Source of the DNA: Lamellibrachia satsuma
Lineage: Eukaryota > Annelida > Polychaeta > Sabellida > Siboglinidae
Direction of reading: 5' to 3'
Length of the DNA: 64,000 bases
Assembly (NCBI GenBank): GCA_033239005.1
Contig: BSQZ01000104.1
Location: forward strand, 1,603,501 to 1,667,500
Shown: positions 46,623 through 59,670 of the stretch, piece by piece
How the letters are laid out: the number at the start of each line of letters is the position of its first letter
How positions within the stretch are numbered: the stretch's first letter is position 1
Notes under the pieces: model-generated
The model's input: only the letters and a program-made list of their open reading frames with translations
Told to the model about the DNA's origin: nothing
Database searches by the model: none
Translations under genes and position numbers: made by a program

Positions 46623-48044
46623 ACCAACGTTGAGGCGTGTGACAGGTCAGTGTTACTTCTCAACTACGACAACAGGAAGGAGACGTAACAATATTTTTTA
46701 TTTACCCCACTATTACCCTTTCTACGAACAATCGAACTGCCCGTTATAGTTTTTACGTACACTTGTTCGCAACGCTGTGCGAACAATTACGTACAGTTCT
46801 TCACAACGTCGTGCGTCTTTTCTATGATTAATCCAAGTTACGTTAACTGTCGCTAGTCGCTACTATAATTGCCAGTTTTAAGTCGCAATTACGAGATTGG
46901 ATTCTAAGACCTTTGTTACATTTATTTTTTCCGTATGTAACCTGTGGCGCCAATACATGGTAGCATGGTAGATTAATGGGTGACTATACTTGCCCACCTT
47001 TATAACCCCATCTTTTACGAGACACGTCCCACGTATTCAATTTCAATCCTGATGTCCTCGGACGCATGTATGCCAGGAACGGTCATTCCAGTTCTTGGTG
47101 GCATTTATTGTCAACAATTTCGTCAAATTAAGTTTGGAAATCGACATGACCGACAGGCTAAGCATTTCTATTAACACGATTTGTGTTATAGGAGTGTTAT
47201 AGGTGTGTTAGAGGTGTGTTATTGGTGTGCACCAACACAGCATCACACATTTACTCTCTGCATAAAAAATCGAAATTCGACGTTTCACAAGCATATTAAC
47301 CTGTCATATTTCACTTACAACTCTGAAAATGCAATATACATATTTTTAGATGCTTTTTTTAAAGAAAACAACTTGATAGTTTTAAACATTGTTACAACCA
47401 GAGCGAACTATTGGCAATGCTTATTGTCGATCAGTCAGTTTGGTGATCAGTCAGGCGTGCAACGGTCTAAGTTGGTATCTTGTCAGCCGGGCATCCAGCA
47501 TCACCACGACACTGTACAGATACGTGACCCGGGAATTACTTCTCATACGCGAGCGACCTGTCAGCACAGGTAGACCGAATGTCATTGTATATAGGCGGCT
47601 TTGTTCACTGAATTGAATAGTTGACCCAACGGTCTTCCGAAAACAGCGACACATTCACTAGCTGGCAATATGCCACATAGGGTTCCCAGCTGTAGAAATA
47701 GAGCCAACAAGGATATCATCCATGATAAACGAACAAGTAGAATCTGGCCGCCAACATTACAAACAGCCATGACGTACTGGCAAGCAAATTTAACGGAATT
47801 AGAAAAACAATTTAAAACTAAAAATAACCAAGACGTAGTACAAGCAGCTTATCAATCGGCCCACTCTCGTTATCTGGGTTCGACATCTACCGCTGGGACA
47901 GACAAGACGGCCTCCAATGAGGGGGTGGGGGTGGGTGTATGCTGCGTTCGAGATTCAATCCAGACTGTACAGTTGACCGAACTTAACAGCCAGAACTGGA
48001 AACATTGTGGCTAACGGGTCGGGTTACCAACATTAATGGCGAAA

Positions 48045-48963
48045 TTAGGTTAAAATGGGACAACACGGCCCCTTGAGGTAAGACGGCCCCCAGCACGTAC
48101 GCGAAATATAAAAACCAGAACGTCCCAAAATCTGATGCAAAATGAAGCTAACGTTTATTGGATACCCACCCCGAAAGCTCAGCAACACGAGACAAACAGT
48201 AACTAAATCAGTGTTTTTTTAACTTTTATATGCACTATTATAAGCTCTGATCTAATAGTTTGGCAATAGTCAAATGGGGCAACTCGCTATAAAACTACAT
48301 GAATCATGAAATTAATTGGTGACATAATAATATCATTAATCAGTTGACAGGTCAAACAATACAAAATTGGCAATAATATGTTGTATTTTGAATACATCTT
48401 GTTAAGACACATGTAGTGCATATGGGGCAAGGCTGTTCCTATGTCTTATCCGACACGCACATGGTCATAATGTATAAAATATATTACATATAACCAATTA
48501 TGTTTAATACATTTAGTATAATATGAACGATGTATAAGTTACGTACTGCTAGGCTGTAGGCTCTAATTATGATCGAATATTAATAAGCCAATATTATATT
48601 ATGTATGGATTGCAAGGTGTAAATTATATGTTAACTGCAATTGGAATGTAACAACTATAGTAGCCTAATATATTGCTATGATACCATTTGCATATATACC
48701 TTTTATGTTTAATCCCAGGCAGAGGGCCGTCGTGCCCCAGGGATGTTGTAAGATGTTTTTTGTTGTACTCTTGCTATTTTTTAAATGCTCATCTAGGTTG
48801 TCAATTTGCTGAAAACAATTTTCCAATGGGTAACACACATATCTGTCTACAATATGAGCGTTAAATTTCTACAATATGAGCGTTAAATACATGTTAATGT
48901 AGTTTAATGGTGTACCATTTGAATGTTTTCCTTGGGGCGCCGCCATGCCCCAGGTTACCCTAA
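48045..48963. mobile_element. TIR element inserted in repeat copy 1
   Basis: The left end TTAGGTTAAAATGGGACA... and the reverse complement of the right end TTAGGGTAACCTGGGGCA... are similar over about 35 bp, both running into GGCnCC. The homologous position in copy 2 has no such segment, which supports an insertion. The family is uncertain: the end sequence recalls DNA transposons with TTAGGGTnA termini. The target duplication is probably only 3-4 bp (AAT/AAAT). No transposase frame is seen. Confidence 0.6.
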
Positions 48964-49334
48964 ATTGCCAATTTTTTTTATCCGTGGATCATCTGCCCAG
49001 CTACATCGGCGACGGTTGTGCGGTCATTTAGCTATTTCAAATGACTAAACAACATTATATTAGAAGCATCGTTTTGCAAATTTAGTCGTCATATCTAGGG
49101 CTGGATTTGGATGACAACATCTAGCGAGCACCCCTTACAATTAGGAATGTACGTATTTGCTGTTATTGCGTAGGTATAACCAATCGTCGCAGTAGTTTAC
49201 CCCACCGAGACCGTTAAAAGTAGATGTCAGTCTGTCGGCAAATAAATTAGGTCAAATGAATTACAAGTATTGTCTTAAAACAACATATAATAATTATGTG
49301 CATTCTAGTGTCGAAAAATCAGATCCATGCATGT

Positions 49335-49359
49335 ATTCATGTATGCATGTATGTATGTA

Positions 49360-49395
<36 letters not shown>

Positions 49396-49785
49396 TGTAT
49401 GTATGTATGTATGTATGTATGTATGTATGTATGTATGTATGTATGTATGTATGCATGCATGTATGCATGCATGTATGTATGTATGTATGTATGAAAGTAT
49501 GTATGTATGTATGTAGGTACATAGGTATGTATTTATGCATGTATGTAAGTATGTGTGTATGTATGTATGTATGTATGTATGTATGTATGTATGTATGTAT
49601 GTATGTATGTATGTATGTATGTATGTATGTATGTATGTGTGTATGTGTGTATGTATGCATGTATGCATGTATGCATGTATGTATGTATGTATGTATGTAT
49701 GTATGTATGTATGTATGTATGTATGAAAGTATGTATGTATGTATGTATGTATGTATGTATGTATGTATGTATGTATGTATGTATG

Positions 49786-49816
<31 letters not shown>

Positions 49817-50236
49817 GTAGGTACATATGTATGTATTTATGCATGTATGTAAGTATGTGTGTATATGTATATACGTAAGTATGTGTGTATGTATGTATGT
49901 AAGTATGTATGTATGTATGTATGTATGTATGTATGTATGTATGTATGTATGTATGTATGTAGGTATGTAGGTACATAGGTATGTATTTATGCATGTATGT
50001 AAGTATGTGTGTATGTATGTATGTATGTATGTATGTATGTATGTATGTATGTATGTATGTATGTATGTATGTATGTATGTATGTAGGTACATATGTATGT
50101 ATTTATGCATGTATGTAAGTATGTGTGTATATGTATGTACGTAAGTATGTGCGTATGTATGTATGTATGTATGTATGTATGTATGTATGTATGTATTAAT
50201 GTATGTATGTATGTATGTATGTATGTATGTATGTAC
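49335..50236. repeat. Giant (GTAT)n array with higher-order variants
   Basis: About 900 bp of GTAT units. Variant blocks containing AGGTACATA followed by GTATTTATGCATGTATGTAAG recur at about 49514, 49818, 49968 and 50084, and GAAAG occurs at 49493 and 49725. The very long frames through it (Met-Tyr-Val-Cys or His-Thr-Tyr-Ile repeats) are artefacts. Confidence 0.95.
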
Positions 50237-50365
50237 ATACGTACGTACGTATATGCATACATACATATATGCATACATCCGTGCATGCATACATGCATAC
50301 ACACATACATACATACATACATACATATATACATACGTACATACAAACATACGTACATACGTACG

Positions 50366-50390
<25 letters not shown>
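50237..50390. repeat. (ATAC)n array, reverse complement of the GTAT array
   Basis: The strand sense of the repeat flips at about 50236: after a TACGTACGTACGTA turn, the sequence is ATAC units, the complement of the preceding array, so the two can pair. Confidence 0.9.
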
Positions 50391-50990
<600 letters not shown>

Positions 50991-51639
50991 CTGCGTGCGA
51001 GCGTGCGTGCATGCATGTATGCATTAGGGTGCTAAAAAAACCTGTTTTAATGTCAATGTGCTCAACCTTCATTCGGTGCATTTTGCTTAAAAACTAAGCC
51101 GTGCAACATTACATGTCATGTCATATTCAATGTTGTTGAAGACTGTCAGCGCTTCGATCTTCTTGCAGCCGTCGAGGTATGCTGCAGAATTGGGTCACAT
51201 AACTTTATTTCATCATCGAAGAAGGAATAGGCCGGGTGAATGGGTTGTGAGACACTCATCAAGTGACTTGAGGAGGATGTTCTGCAGTTGTCATTCCTGT
51301 CGCTTCGGAGATGGTGGTTGCTTTTTTGGAGAAGTTGGTTTTGTGAGAGTGGAGACTTGAAGGGCGACAAGTTCTTAACTAATAATCCACATCCAGTGCT
51401 GGACAGTTTTGCTTCTTTGCTGTCGACAGCGTGAATATCTACCAACTTCCTGAGAAAAGAGAGGTGGTTGATTGGTGCATATACTGCCACCGTTATGCGA
51501 ACAGTAACGCACAGAAGAGGTTGAACCTCCACAATATCATCTCCCCACTAGCGTTGAGCTTAAACTGGCTGCGATAGAGCCACATCTGTCGCAGGCCGGC
51601 ATCTCTCCCAAGTACATCAGGGAATGACACAGCAAACAC

Positions 51640-51990
51640 TGAAAAATATACAGACTTTCATCAATAGATGCCTGTGTAGAATTATGAATTTGAAATGGTC
51701 TGAAAATTTTAGCAATTCTTTCAACTCTTTCTGGGAAAGAACCAATGAGCTTCCTTTAGAAAAAAAAACAAAAAGAGAAAATGACCAGAGAACCAGATAA
51801 CCAGAGAAGCACTAAGGACGCTCCAAGGAAAGAGGAAAAGAGGACTGCCCAGAAACATCTGGCGGCGAGACGTGGATACCGAACTGGAGAAGGTATGCTA
51901 CACCTGAAAGGAAATAACAAAGATGGTCCAAAACAGAATGCAGTGGAGAGATTTTGTGGATGGCCCAGTGAGAAAAACGGGCCTAACTAT
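51640..51990 (+). mobile_element. RTE/SR2-like LINE, C-terminal fragment
   Basis: One frame encodes IQTFINRCLCRIMNLKW then FWERTNELPLEKKTKREN. After a frame change the next encodes LQGKRKRGLPRNIWRRDVD, ELEK, a stop, and MVQNRMQWRDFVDGP. This is the tail found at the C-terminus of a widespread group of endonuclease-RT LINEs (QTFINxCL, GKRKRGxPRxxWRRD, NRxxWRDFVDG). The expected GWIGHTLRK-like block between the two pieces is missing. DNA at 51120-51640 may be an unrecognised remnant of the same element. Confidence 0.75.
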
Positions 51991-52813
51991 GTAAGATCAG
52001 GCTCAGCATCGGCAGCTCGATGTAAGCTGTGTCTTCATATGTAATACTTGTCCACATAACTTGGAAACGCTTGAGTATTGCTACACTGGAACAACAAGAT
52101 GGTCAGAAACATTCTTTCAAAACATCGCCGAAGGTTTTTGGATGTGGCAGCGAGAACTGACTGCCAACACCTTCGTTATATCGTTATGCTGTCGACAGCA
52201 AAATAATAAATGTCTCCAGCACTGCCGTGAAACTCATCTTTTGTGTCTTAGCGACGGGCTGGCCTCCAGCAGCAACGTATCTCCCGCGACGAATGCCAAG
52301 ATGGCAGCCACTCCTATATACCAACCCCTCTAGAAGACGAAACAAAACCCCCGAAGGAAAAAAAGGACAAACGCAGAATATCCTCGTGTCAACGGATGGG
52401 TTTGTCACATCGCATTCATCCAGCCTATTCTACCGGATAGAGAATCAACCAGAGCTTTTTGGCGCATGAACCCCCATATGTGGCCCAATTCTGTGACATA
52501 CCTTAATTGGGGCCTGCAAGATGATCGGAGTGTTAACAGTCTCCAACAGCACTCAATATGACATGACATGGTAATTACCTATCAACAAACGTTCGTATTC
52601 GTTCGGAATGAATATTAAACCCTAACCCCAAGTAAACTTTGCCCTCGTTGCGCGACCTCTAGAACTATTTTTTAAGATATGTAGCTTTGCACGGCTTAGT
52701 TTAATACAAGACGTGGTACACCGAACGAAGGTTGAGCACATTAATATCTCATAAGGTTTTAAACACCCGTTTTGCATCTCGAACGCCAAACTGTCATGTG
52801 GTCGTCTACGGAA

Positions 52814-52955
52814 CCAGGAAGGAGTCACGAAGCACTATTATTTTTTTCGAAATTCACCCTTCTATTACCCTTTCAACGAACAATCGAATTACCCTTTGTA
52901 GTTATTACGTTAAAATGTTCGCATTCTACAATTACGTACAATTGTTCGCAACAGT
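52814..52955 (+). repeat. Partial third copy of the large repeat family
   Basis: Matches 46665-46800 and 57430-57560: CAGGAAGGAG, ACTATTATTT, CTATTACCCTTTC, CGAACAATCGAA, ATTACCCTTTGTAGTTATTACG and TACAATTGTTCGCAAC. Confidence 0.65.
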
Positions 52956-54060
52956 CATGCTTGCTTCATCTATGCCACAAATGTTCCAATTCACTTCACG
53001 TCGCATTTACAAAAGTTGTGTGACGTCACCAAACTGTACAAACAAGTTGGCACCAGTTAACTATAATTCTTTATTGTGGTCTTATTTGTTAAGCCTAGAG
53101 AAACCCCCTCCCCCCCCCCAACAATATGCCATTTCACTGCACGAGGCTCATTAACGCATGCGGTGTCAACTGTCACTCATACTCAGGCATGACCCCTCCG
53201 AAACAAGGCTGTTGTTGTCTTGTTGAGTGTGGGATCATGCCTGGCCCACTGGGACAGTGCCCCTCCCCGCCCCTGATTACACGTGACCCCTGTCTCTTGG
53301 GTACATTTTATATTTAAACAACTTATTTATCAGTAATATGACCAGCAACCTATACCCTAAATGAAATTAACCATAAGAGAAATAGTTATAATAATAATAA
53401 CAACGAATTAACTATATTCTCTATAGATTGCATTGAATTACCCAAAGTGCTGCCATATGGTGGCAAGTAATGATACCATCAACAAGATTAGGTAGCATAT
53501 CGACAGAAGCTACAACTAAACTCTATATTATGTGTTAGCGACCAAACTCTACAGTTGGAATCCACGAAACCATCAGGATATTGACTGGCAGCACCAAGTG
53601 CCAATGTATATAATTGTGGATATTTTTCCGAATGTGTTGTGTAGGTCCTATCCTGAATTTGTTTTGAGCACATGCCAGTCACTTACAAACTATAAAGTTA
53701 TCCAGTCCGGAGGATGGGTATTTTTGCGAGTATAAATAATTCCGAAATACCAATTGAACTTGTTTGCATGCGCACCACAACGTACACAAGCTACGTGGCC
53801 AGACTTCACTGTTTGAAAGGAACAAAGGTTGAATTATGCGGCGTTACAATCACTGCGTGACCTACTGCGGTGTGAATGCAGTCTTATCAGATCGACTGTC
53901 ACAGCATGCCTGTCAAGTGCCCGTGAAAGTGGACCGGGACCGACATTGTGAGGGTCAGCCATGTCTAGGGGTTGTGGGAAAGCAGTGGAATTTGTAGACG
54001 TATTATATGCATTAGGCAAAGCGTTGAATCTTAAAACAGTCCGAAAATATGACCGTATAA
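52956..54060. other. Non-coding DNA
   Basis: No gene or known repeat was recognised. A poly-C run is present at about 53110-53119. Confidence 0.4.
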
Positions 54061-54062
54061 AC

Positions 54063-54250
54063 AGTGTTGGGTGACTCGAGTCCTGAAGTTCGATTCGTGT
54101 CGCACTTTTGCAAAACTTAATACTGAGACTTCAGTTGAGACTCGAGCATTTATGACTTGGGACTTGTAAGCATCAGACTTGTCAACTTGAGACTTGATAC
54201 GTTAGCAAGGACTTATTTAGGACTATTGTTTGTGTTTGAGATCTGAGCGA
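54063..54250. repeat. GACTTG/GACTCGAG-rich dispersed repeat
   Basis: Starts near CAGTGTTGGGTGACTCGAG and is rich in GACTTG and GACTCGAG. Similar sequence occurs at 58540-58660 and 58845-58935, the latter two inside large repeat copy 2, and more weakly at 262-330. Confidence 0.55.
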
Positions 54251-54878
54251 AATTCCATCGTTATACACTAACAACCTCAATTTCGATGGATGCCTGTTTG
54301 CCGACACAAGACAGTAGTATGACTATATGTGACACTGACACCGAGCCTCAGCATACAATGTGCATGCTAAGTTGTAGCAAAGGCTTGAGAATTGATTTGG
54401 ACTTGCCTGTTGGCGACTTGCACTTGAAGAAAAAACATTTCCAACAGTTATGCGTACACATAAGTTTTCACTTCACAGTCGTGTCGCGGTTATCTGGAAA
54501 CTGTTCTAAGTGTGGTGTACAGTGGGATTGTAGTATGAATCTCGTTGCGTCTGGTTTTTGATGGAAGTAATATGAAAGAAATGTTGCGTGCAATGAGTGT
54601 ACTGGGTAGATACATAGAGTTGTAAAAACATAGAGTTGAGTGCAGATCACTGTTTAATATGAGGAATTATGTAAGTAACTATTTTATTATAGTTCAACTC
54701 CATGTACACTTGCAGGGCATTCAATATATTCACAAACTACAAAACAAGCGCGACACTTTTGCGCGCGGACGCAGTCAATGATTAAGCATTTGGCCCACGT
54801 TTTGTCTTGCCTATTGACAACGGCATGACCACGACTGTGTCTTGAACAGTCCACGACAATCTCGTTGACGCAAGCATT

Positions 54879-55993
54879 ATGACTCTACCATCCTTCCCAC
54901 AGTTCGATTTACCAACAGATGGAAATGTCGGACCACGTTGGAAAACATGGTTATCCCGATTTGACCGTTTAATGACAGCCATGAATATTTCAGACCCAGT
55001 GCGCAAGCGTGTATTATTACTCCACTACACTGCACACGAAACATTTGCGTGTCATTCTCAATCTCTCCGCCGCCGTGCACTTAGGGAAGATCTTAACCTT
55101 GATTAGCTAATAGCAGCGGCTCGAGCCCTCGAAATGAGCGAAAACAAGCGGTTGAAGTCGAAGAATATACAAAGACTGCTCATGGAATCAATTTCGTCAC
55201 ACCGCCAATTGCTAGAGGGAGCCCTGCTCGTGGAAAAAGATTCATATGGAAAAAAATTGTAATTTCTCCACCGTCCTTCGTTCATCAAGGAACACTAGAC
55301 ATGACGCTGCCAACACTGTAGCAACATACTTTGTATCAAATGAACATAACTATTTTTTTCTGCAACCAGTGTAAGCAAAGACACGGCAAAGTGCGAGCAT
55401 GTGTATATCACACAATGTTCCAGCAGTTGTAACCCGAAGTGTCAGGTCACGGTTCAAGGTCAATCTGTTGAGATGATTGTGGATTCGGGCGCATCTCTGA
55501 ACATCCTCGAATATGCCACATTCCAGAGACTACGAAATAAACCACCGTTGCAGCCATCACCAACTCAGGTTTATCCGTATGACTTTGACACACCTTTGTC
55601 TGTCATAGGAATCGCCAACCTTGATCTTCAATACAATGGTGCATACTTGTCAACACAATTTAACAACATAACGCCGCAACAATCAGCACATTGGACAGGC
55701 TACCATCAACTTAAACTTGATCCAGCTAGTCGTCACATCACAACGTTTAGTACACTTGCAGCGCTATATAGATAAAAACGACTGATGTTTGGCATAAATG
55801 CTGCCTCAGAAATCTTCCAAAACACAGTCGCAGAGCTACTAAACAGATGTCGCAACATCTCGGATGATATCATCGTTTACGGCAAGACGGTCGTAGAATA
55901 CGATGCAAACTTAAGAGCGGTTTTGAATCGACTACGAGAGAACAACGCAAGTTTGAATAAAGAGAAATGCAAGTTCTTCCCGGTTTTTTTTAC
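54879..55993 (+). mobile_element. Ty3/gypsy retrotransposon relic (gag, protease, RT pieces)
   Basis: A gag-like frame at 54879 encodes FPQFDLPTDGNVGPRWKTWL and a helical stretch with VRKRVLLLHY, broken by TAG near 55106 and continuing as LIAAARALEMSEN. A retropepsin follows with the active site IVDSGASLNILE (about 55470-55505). The frame then jumps, without the intervening region, into RT sequence YHQLKLDPASRHITTFSTL. A TAA at 55773-55775 falls where Tyr is expected before KRLMFGINAASEIFQNT, and the catalytic ISDDIIVYG is at about 55858-55884. Homology stops at KEKCKFF, where the large repeat begins. No RNase H, integrase or LTRs were seen. Dead element. Confidence 0.85.
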
Positions 55994-58900
55994 CAGGAAA
56001 TCGGGATTTGTTCTGCGACCTTCTTCCACCTGATGTGCTGTTAAAAAGCGGCACCTGCAACATGCAGAACACTGCGCCCGAGGCCAACCGGTCTCGGGCA
56101 TAGTTCTACTGCAAGGCAGAGGACTGACATCTCGTGGCCAGCGAACAGACGAACTTTCGTCAGCTCCTTGTGCCACGATTTGGGAGAGTTGCCAATGAAG
56201 GAAGTAAAATAATACATAAGGTTGCTGCGCTTTGAAGCGCGTGACGCCCCTAAGCAAAACAATAATTCGAAATCTATGAACAATTTTATAGAATTATAAT
56301 GAAATCTATTGAAACTTATAGGATTCTACAGATTATGTTAGAATTTCGCATAGAAAACAATATAATATTACAGATTATATACAAAAGTTTGTCTTCTTAA
56401 ATTTTCTATAAATTTGTACAAATGTCATAGAAATCTACATTCTATTCGTCCACAAAAAAACCTATAGAATATTCTATACAAATTATGTAGAATATTTTGC
56501 TAAGGAGCGCGCCATTTATGATTGGTGATCTCTGGTAGAGCCTACTCCGGTACCAAACGGATGGTAGAGGAGGAGGTCTAGAGAGATTAGTGCCTCTTCC
56601 TCTATGTTTACGTACACATCATTTCGCGGACTGGAGGCATTAATAATGTTATGTCAATCTGGCGTTCTGTCGATGTCACATGCGGGATGAATGAGTCATT
56701 CATCATTCAGAATGACAACGTTGATGCACATTGCTTCTCATTTTGACCGGCCGAGTCTAATCTCGTGGCGCCAAACCCTTGCAACCGTCAAGAGGTGCAC
56801 GCGCCAGTGCTGACGTTCTCCGAGTCCCGGGCCTAACAGCCATGTAAATAGAGCACCCTCGTCTCTAATATTCAACGCTCGTTGTCTCAGATTAGTTATG
56901 ATTTCTCAATTGTATATTCCACATATAATTGGCGATAATATCGGTAGCGCGACGAGTATTGTGCGTGCCGCGGTTGTTATCGCAATATGTGCTGAATAGA
57001 CTCTACACAATACTTGCAACGCAACTGAATGCGTCCGTTTAGCTTGTGAAACACATTTTGGACGCTGAACTGAATCCAACATAACTACTGGTTTCGACCT
57101 ATTCAAGACAAGATAGAGATCAAGAACAAGTCTGCATCTACACTGAGTGACACGAACACGCTTATCTGTGTGTTACGGTTGAATAGCGGTTGTGACCCAT
57201 TCCACAAGTAGTGTAGCAACGACATGCCAGTAATATACTCAGACTGCTTGCGCTGTGCACTGAACAGTCACAGGCAGTGGTCGTTGAAGGCGGTAGCAGT
57301 CACGGACAGTGGTCGTTGAAGACGGTAGCATTCACGGACAGTGGTCGCCGAAGGCAGTAGCAGTCACGGACAGCGGTCGTTAGAGATGGTACCGACGTTG
57401 AGGCGTGTGACAGATTAGTGGTACTTCTCGTCTGCGACCACAGGAAGGAGACGTGACACTATTATTTATTAAAAATTCACCTCACTATTACCATTTCTAC
57501 GAGAAATGGAATTACCCTTTATAGTTATTACGAACAATTGTTCACAACGCCATGCGAACAACTGACGAATCCATCACGTGACTATTTGCCTAGAAGCTAA
57601 GCTAACAAACATGGCCACCGTTTTGGATATTCCGTCGTATTTTTCGTTGCATTTATGGTCCAAACATTTATCTTTGGGACATTCTTGTTTGTCACCGTAG
57701 TAATGTAATATATTATATGCAAACATGGTTGCTAATGCGAAGCTTGATGGAGGTCACGCTGATAATTATGACTCTGGATCGTCATGCGTCTTTCCTACGA
57801 TTGTTCGAAGTTACGTAAACCGTCGTTAGACGATAGTACGACTCCTAGCATTACATCGCAATTTCGAAAGTTAGATTACAAGAAGCCAATAAGACATTGA
57901 CTGACGGCAGTACTAAGGCATAGATGGCTATTTCGGTGACAATGTTTTGTCTCGTGAAATTGTGTAAATATTGTTATCATAACAGTCAACTATAAAGTTA
58001 TACCGTCCGATAGTAATTTTAACATCGACACGTGTTGCCTTAGTTAAATTTACGCATTACTTTCGTTGGCAAATCGAGCCATTTCAAAATGAATGAATAT
58101 TTAAAAGCAACTGCCGCTACGTGACACAAGAAAACACTATTTTGTTAATTTCACATGCTTCGACAACAGTGTCATTTAAGATTACATACTGAATGGCAAA
58201 CTGCGGTGCAGAGATTGGTTCTTTTGTGAAAAAAACCTACTGTATTTGATGCTGATTTGAGTCTTTCTCGGAGGCCGGGATAAACGTTGACAGAGAGCAA
58301 TTTCCACTTCGCTGGTTCACAGTGCTTCGCTGTGTCATCAGCGCTCGCGGTATTAGCAATAGTTCTCGGCGAAAACGTAATACATTAGTGAAGAAGACAC
58401 TTTCTGATCCACCTCGTTACTTGTTCTTCTGCCATGGTTTGCCTCCATGTTGTTTTTGATCTGCTCGTTTTCACTTCCATTCTGGGGTCAAGTCAACGCT
58501 GTTTTCGCAGACATATCAGAGTTATTTTCATTTTCTCCTTTTCGGGGTTGACTCGAGTCGCACTCGAATTGTCCATTTCTGTGACCTGCAACTTGGAAAT
58601 TAGAGAGATAACTCAAGACTTGACAATTCGACTTGGAAGTTATTGACTTGATTTGCCATTTTGTGACTGCCAACAACTTTGGCGGCTCGAAACATACACA
58701 AAAGGAAGCCATGTTGCTGTGACACGCCACACCGAATACATCAATTATTATGACTTGTGTTGTGACAGGGCAGTATCCGCCTACATTTCCCGCTAAACAT
58801 CACCGTACATAGACCACAACAACCATGACGTTTGGTGAAGCCTGGTGACTCGGGACGTAACTTAGAATTCAGATAATCGATGAATCGAGACTTGAGTTGG

Positions 58901-59670
58901 ACTTAGATGTCCGTGACTAGAGGCTTGACTTAACTATGTGAAGGTACAATGCCCGGATTTGTGATATGCGTTTTTTTATTTTTAAAGAAAACAACTTAGA
59001 GTAATTTGATAATTGTAAGCATTGGTACAACCAGAGCGACATATTGGCAATGCTTATTGTCGACCAGTCAATTTGGTGACCAGTCTAAGCTGGTGTCTTG
59101 TCAGCCGAGCATCCAGCATCACCACGACACTGTACACGACCAGGTACACGACCCAGAAATTACTTCTCATACACGAGTAACCTGCCAGCATAGATAGAAA
59201 TTAGTAACAAATATAAAACTAACAATAACCAAGACGTGGTGTACCAATCGGCCCTCTCTCGTTATCCGGGTTCGACATCTACCGGAGGGACATACAAGAC
59301 GGCCGCCAACACGGGGAGATTGCACGCTGCGTTCGAGATACAATCCACACTATGCAGTGAACCGAACTAAACCACCCGAACTGGAAACACTGTGGATAAC
59401 GATACGCGGATCGGGTTACCAAAAGGCAAAATGATATTGTCTCAAGTTTTGCGATCAGCTGCATCATCTGCCCAGCTACATCGGCGACGGTTGTGCGATC
59501 ATAAAAGTTTAGCTACTTCAAAAGACAAAACAAATTAAAGGCTTACCGTGACACAGCATCGTTTGACATTTTAGTCGCCATTTCTAGGGCGGGATTTGGT
59601 TGGCGACACATGGCTAGCACCCATTGTAATTGGGAATGTACGTTTTGGTTGTTATAGCGTAGATTTACTG
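55994..59670 (+). repeat. Large non-coding repeat, copy 2
   Basis: Collinear with 43389-49190 (blocks listed there). Its left end, CAGGAAATCGGGATTTGT at 55994, interrupts the Ty3/gypsy RT frame. Copy 2 lacks the LINE and TIR element of copy 1 but has its own extra DNA at about 56106-56840 and about 57560-57780, and GACTTG-rich sequence at 58540-58935. No protein-coding homology was found in the shared parts. Confidence 0.75.
57262..57394 (+). repeat. 32-bp tandem repeat, 4 copies
   Basis: Counterpart of 46526-46622 within repeat copy 2, with unit CAGTCACGGACAGTGG... of 32 bp. Confidence 0.75.

Larger units (their letters stand above)
43389..49190 (+). repeat. Large non-coding repeat, copy 1 (with nested insertions)
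   Basis: Collinear with 55994-59670 in six blocks: 43389-43490 with 55994-56100; 43505-43885 with 56845-57122; 46395-46960 with 57140-57870; 47360-47570 with 58975-59195; 47800-48045 with 59195-59430; 48985-49190 with 59462-59670. Shared anchors include CAGGAAATCGGGATTTGT at the left end, ATTCAACGCTCGTTGTCTCAG, GAGTGACACGA-CACGCTTATCTG, AGCATCACCACGACACTGTA... and CCAGCTACATCGGCGACGG near the right end. No protein family is visible in the shared parts. Copy 1 has a LINE (about 43890-46390) and a TIR element (48045-48963) that copy 2 lacks. I do not recognise the family. Confidence 0.75.

Noticed and set aside
51146..51532. 128-codon minus-strand frame with TVRITVAVYAPINH
   Set aside because: The short AVYAP stretch resembles a LINE endonuclease motif, but the rest does not follow the domain order, so it was not called.
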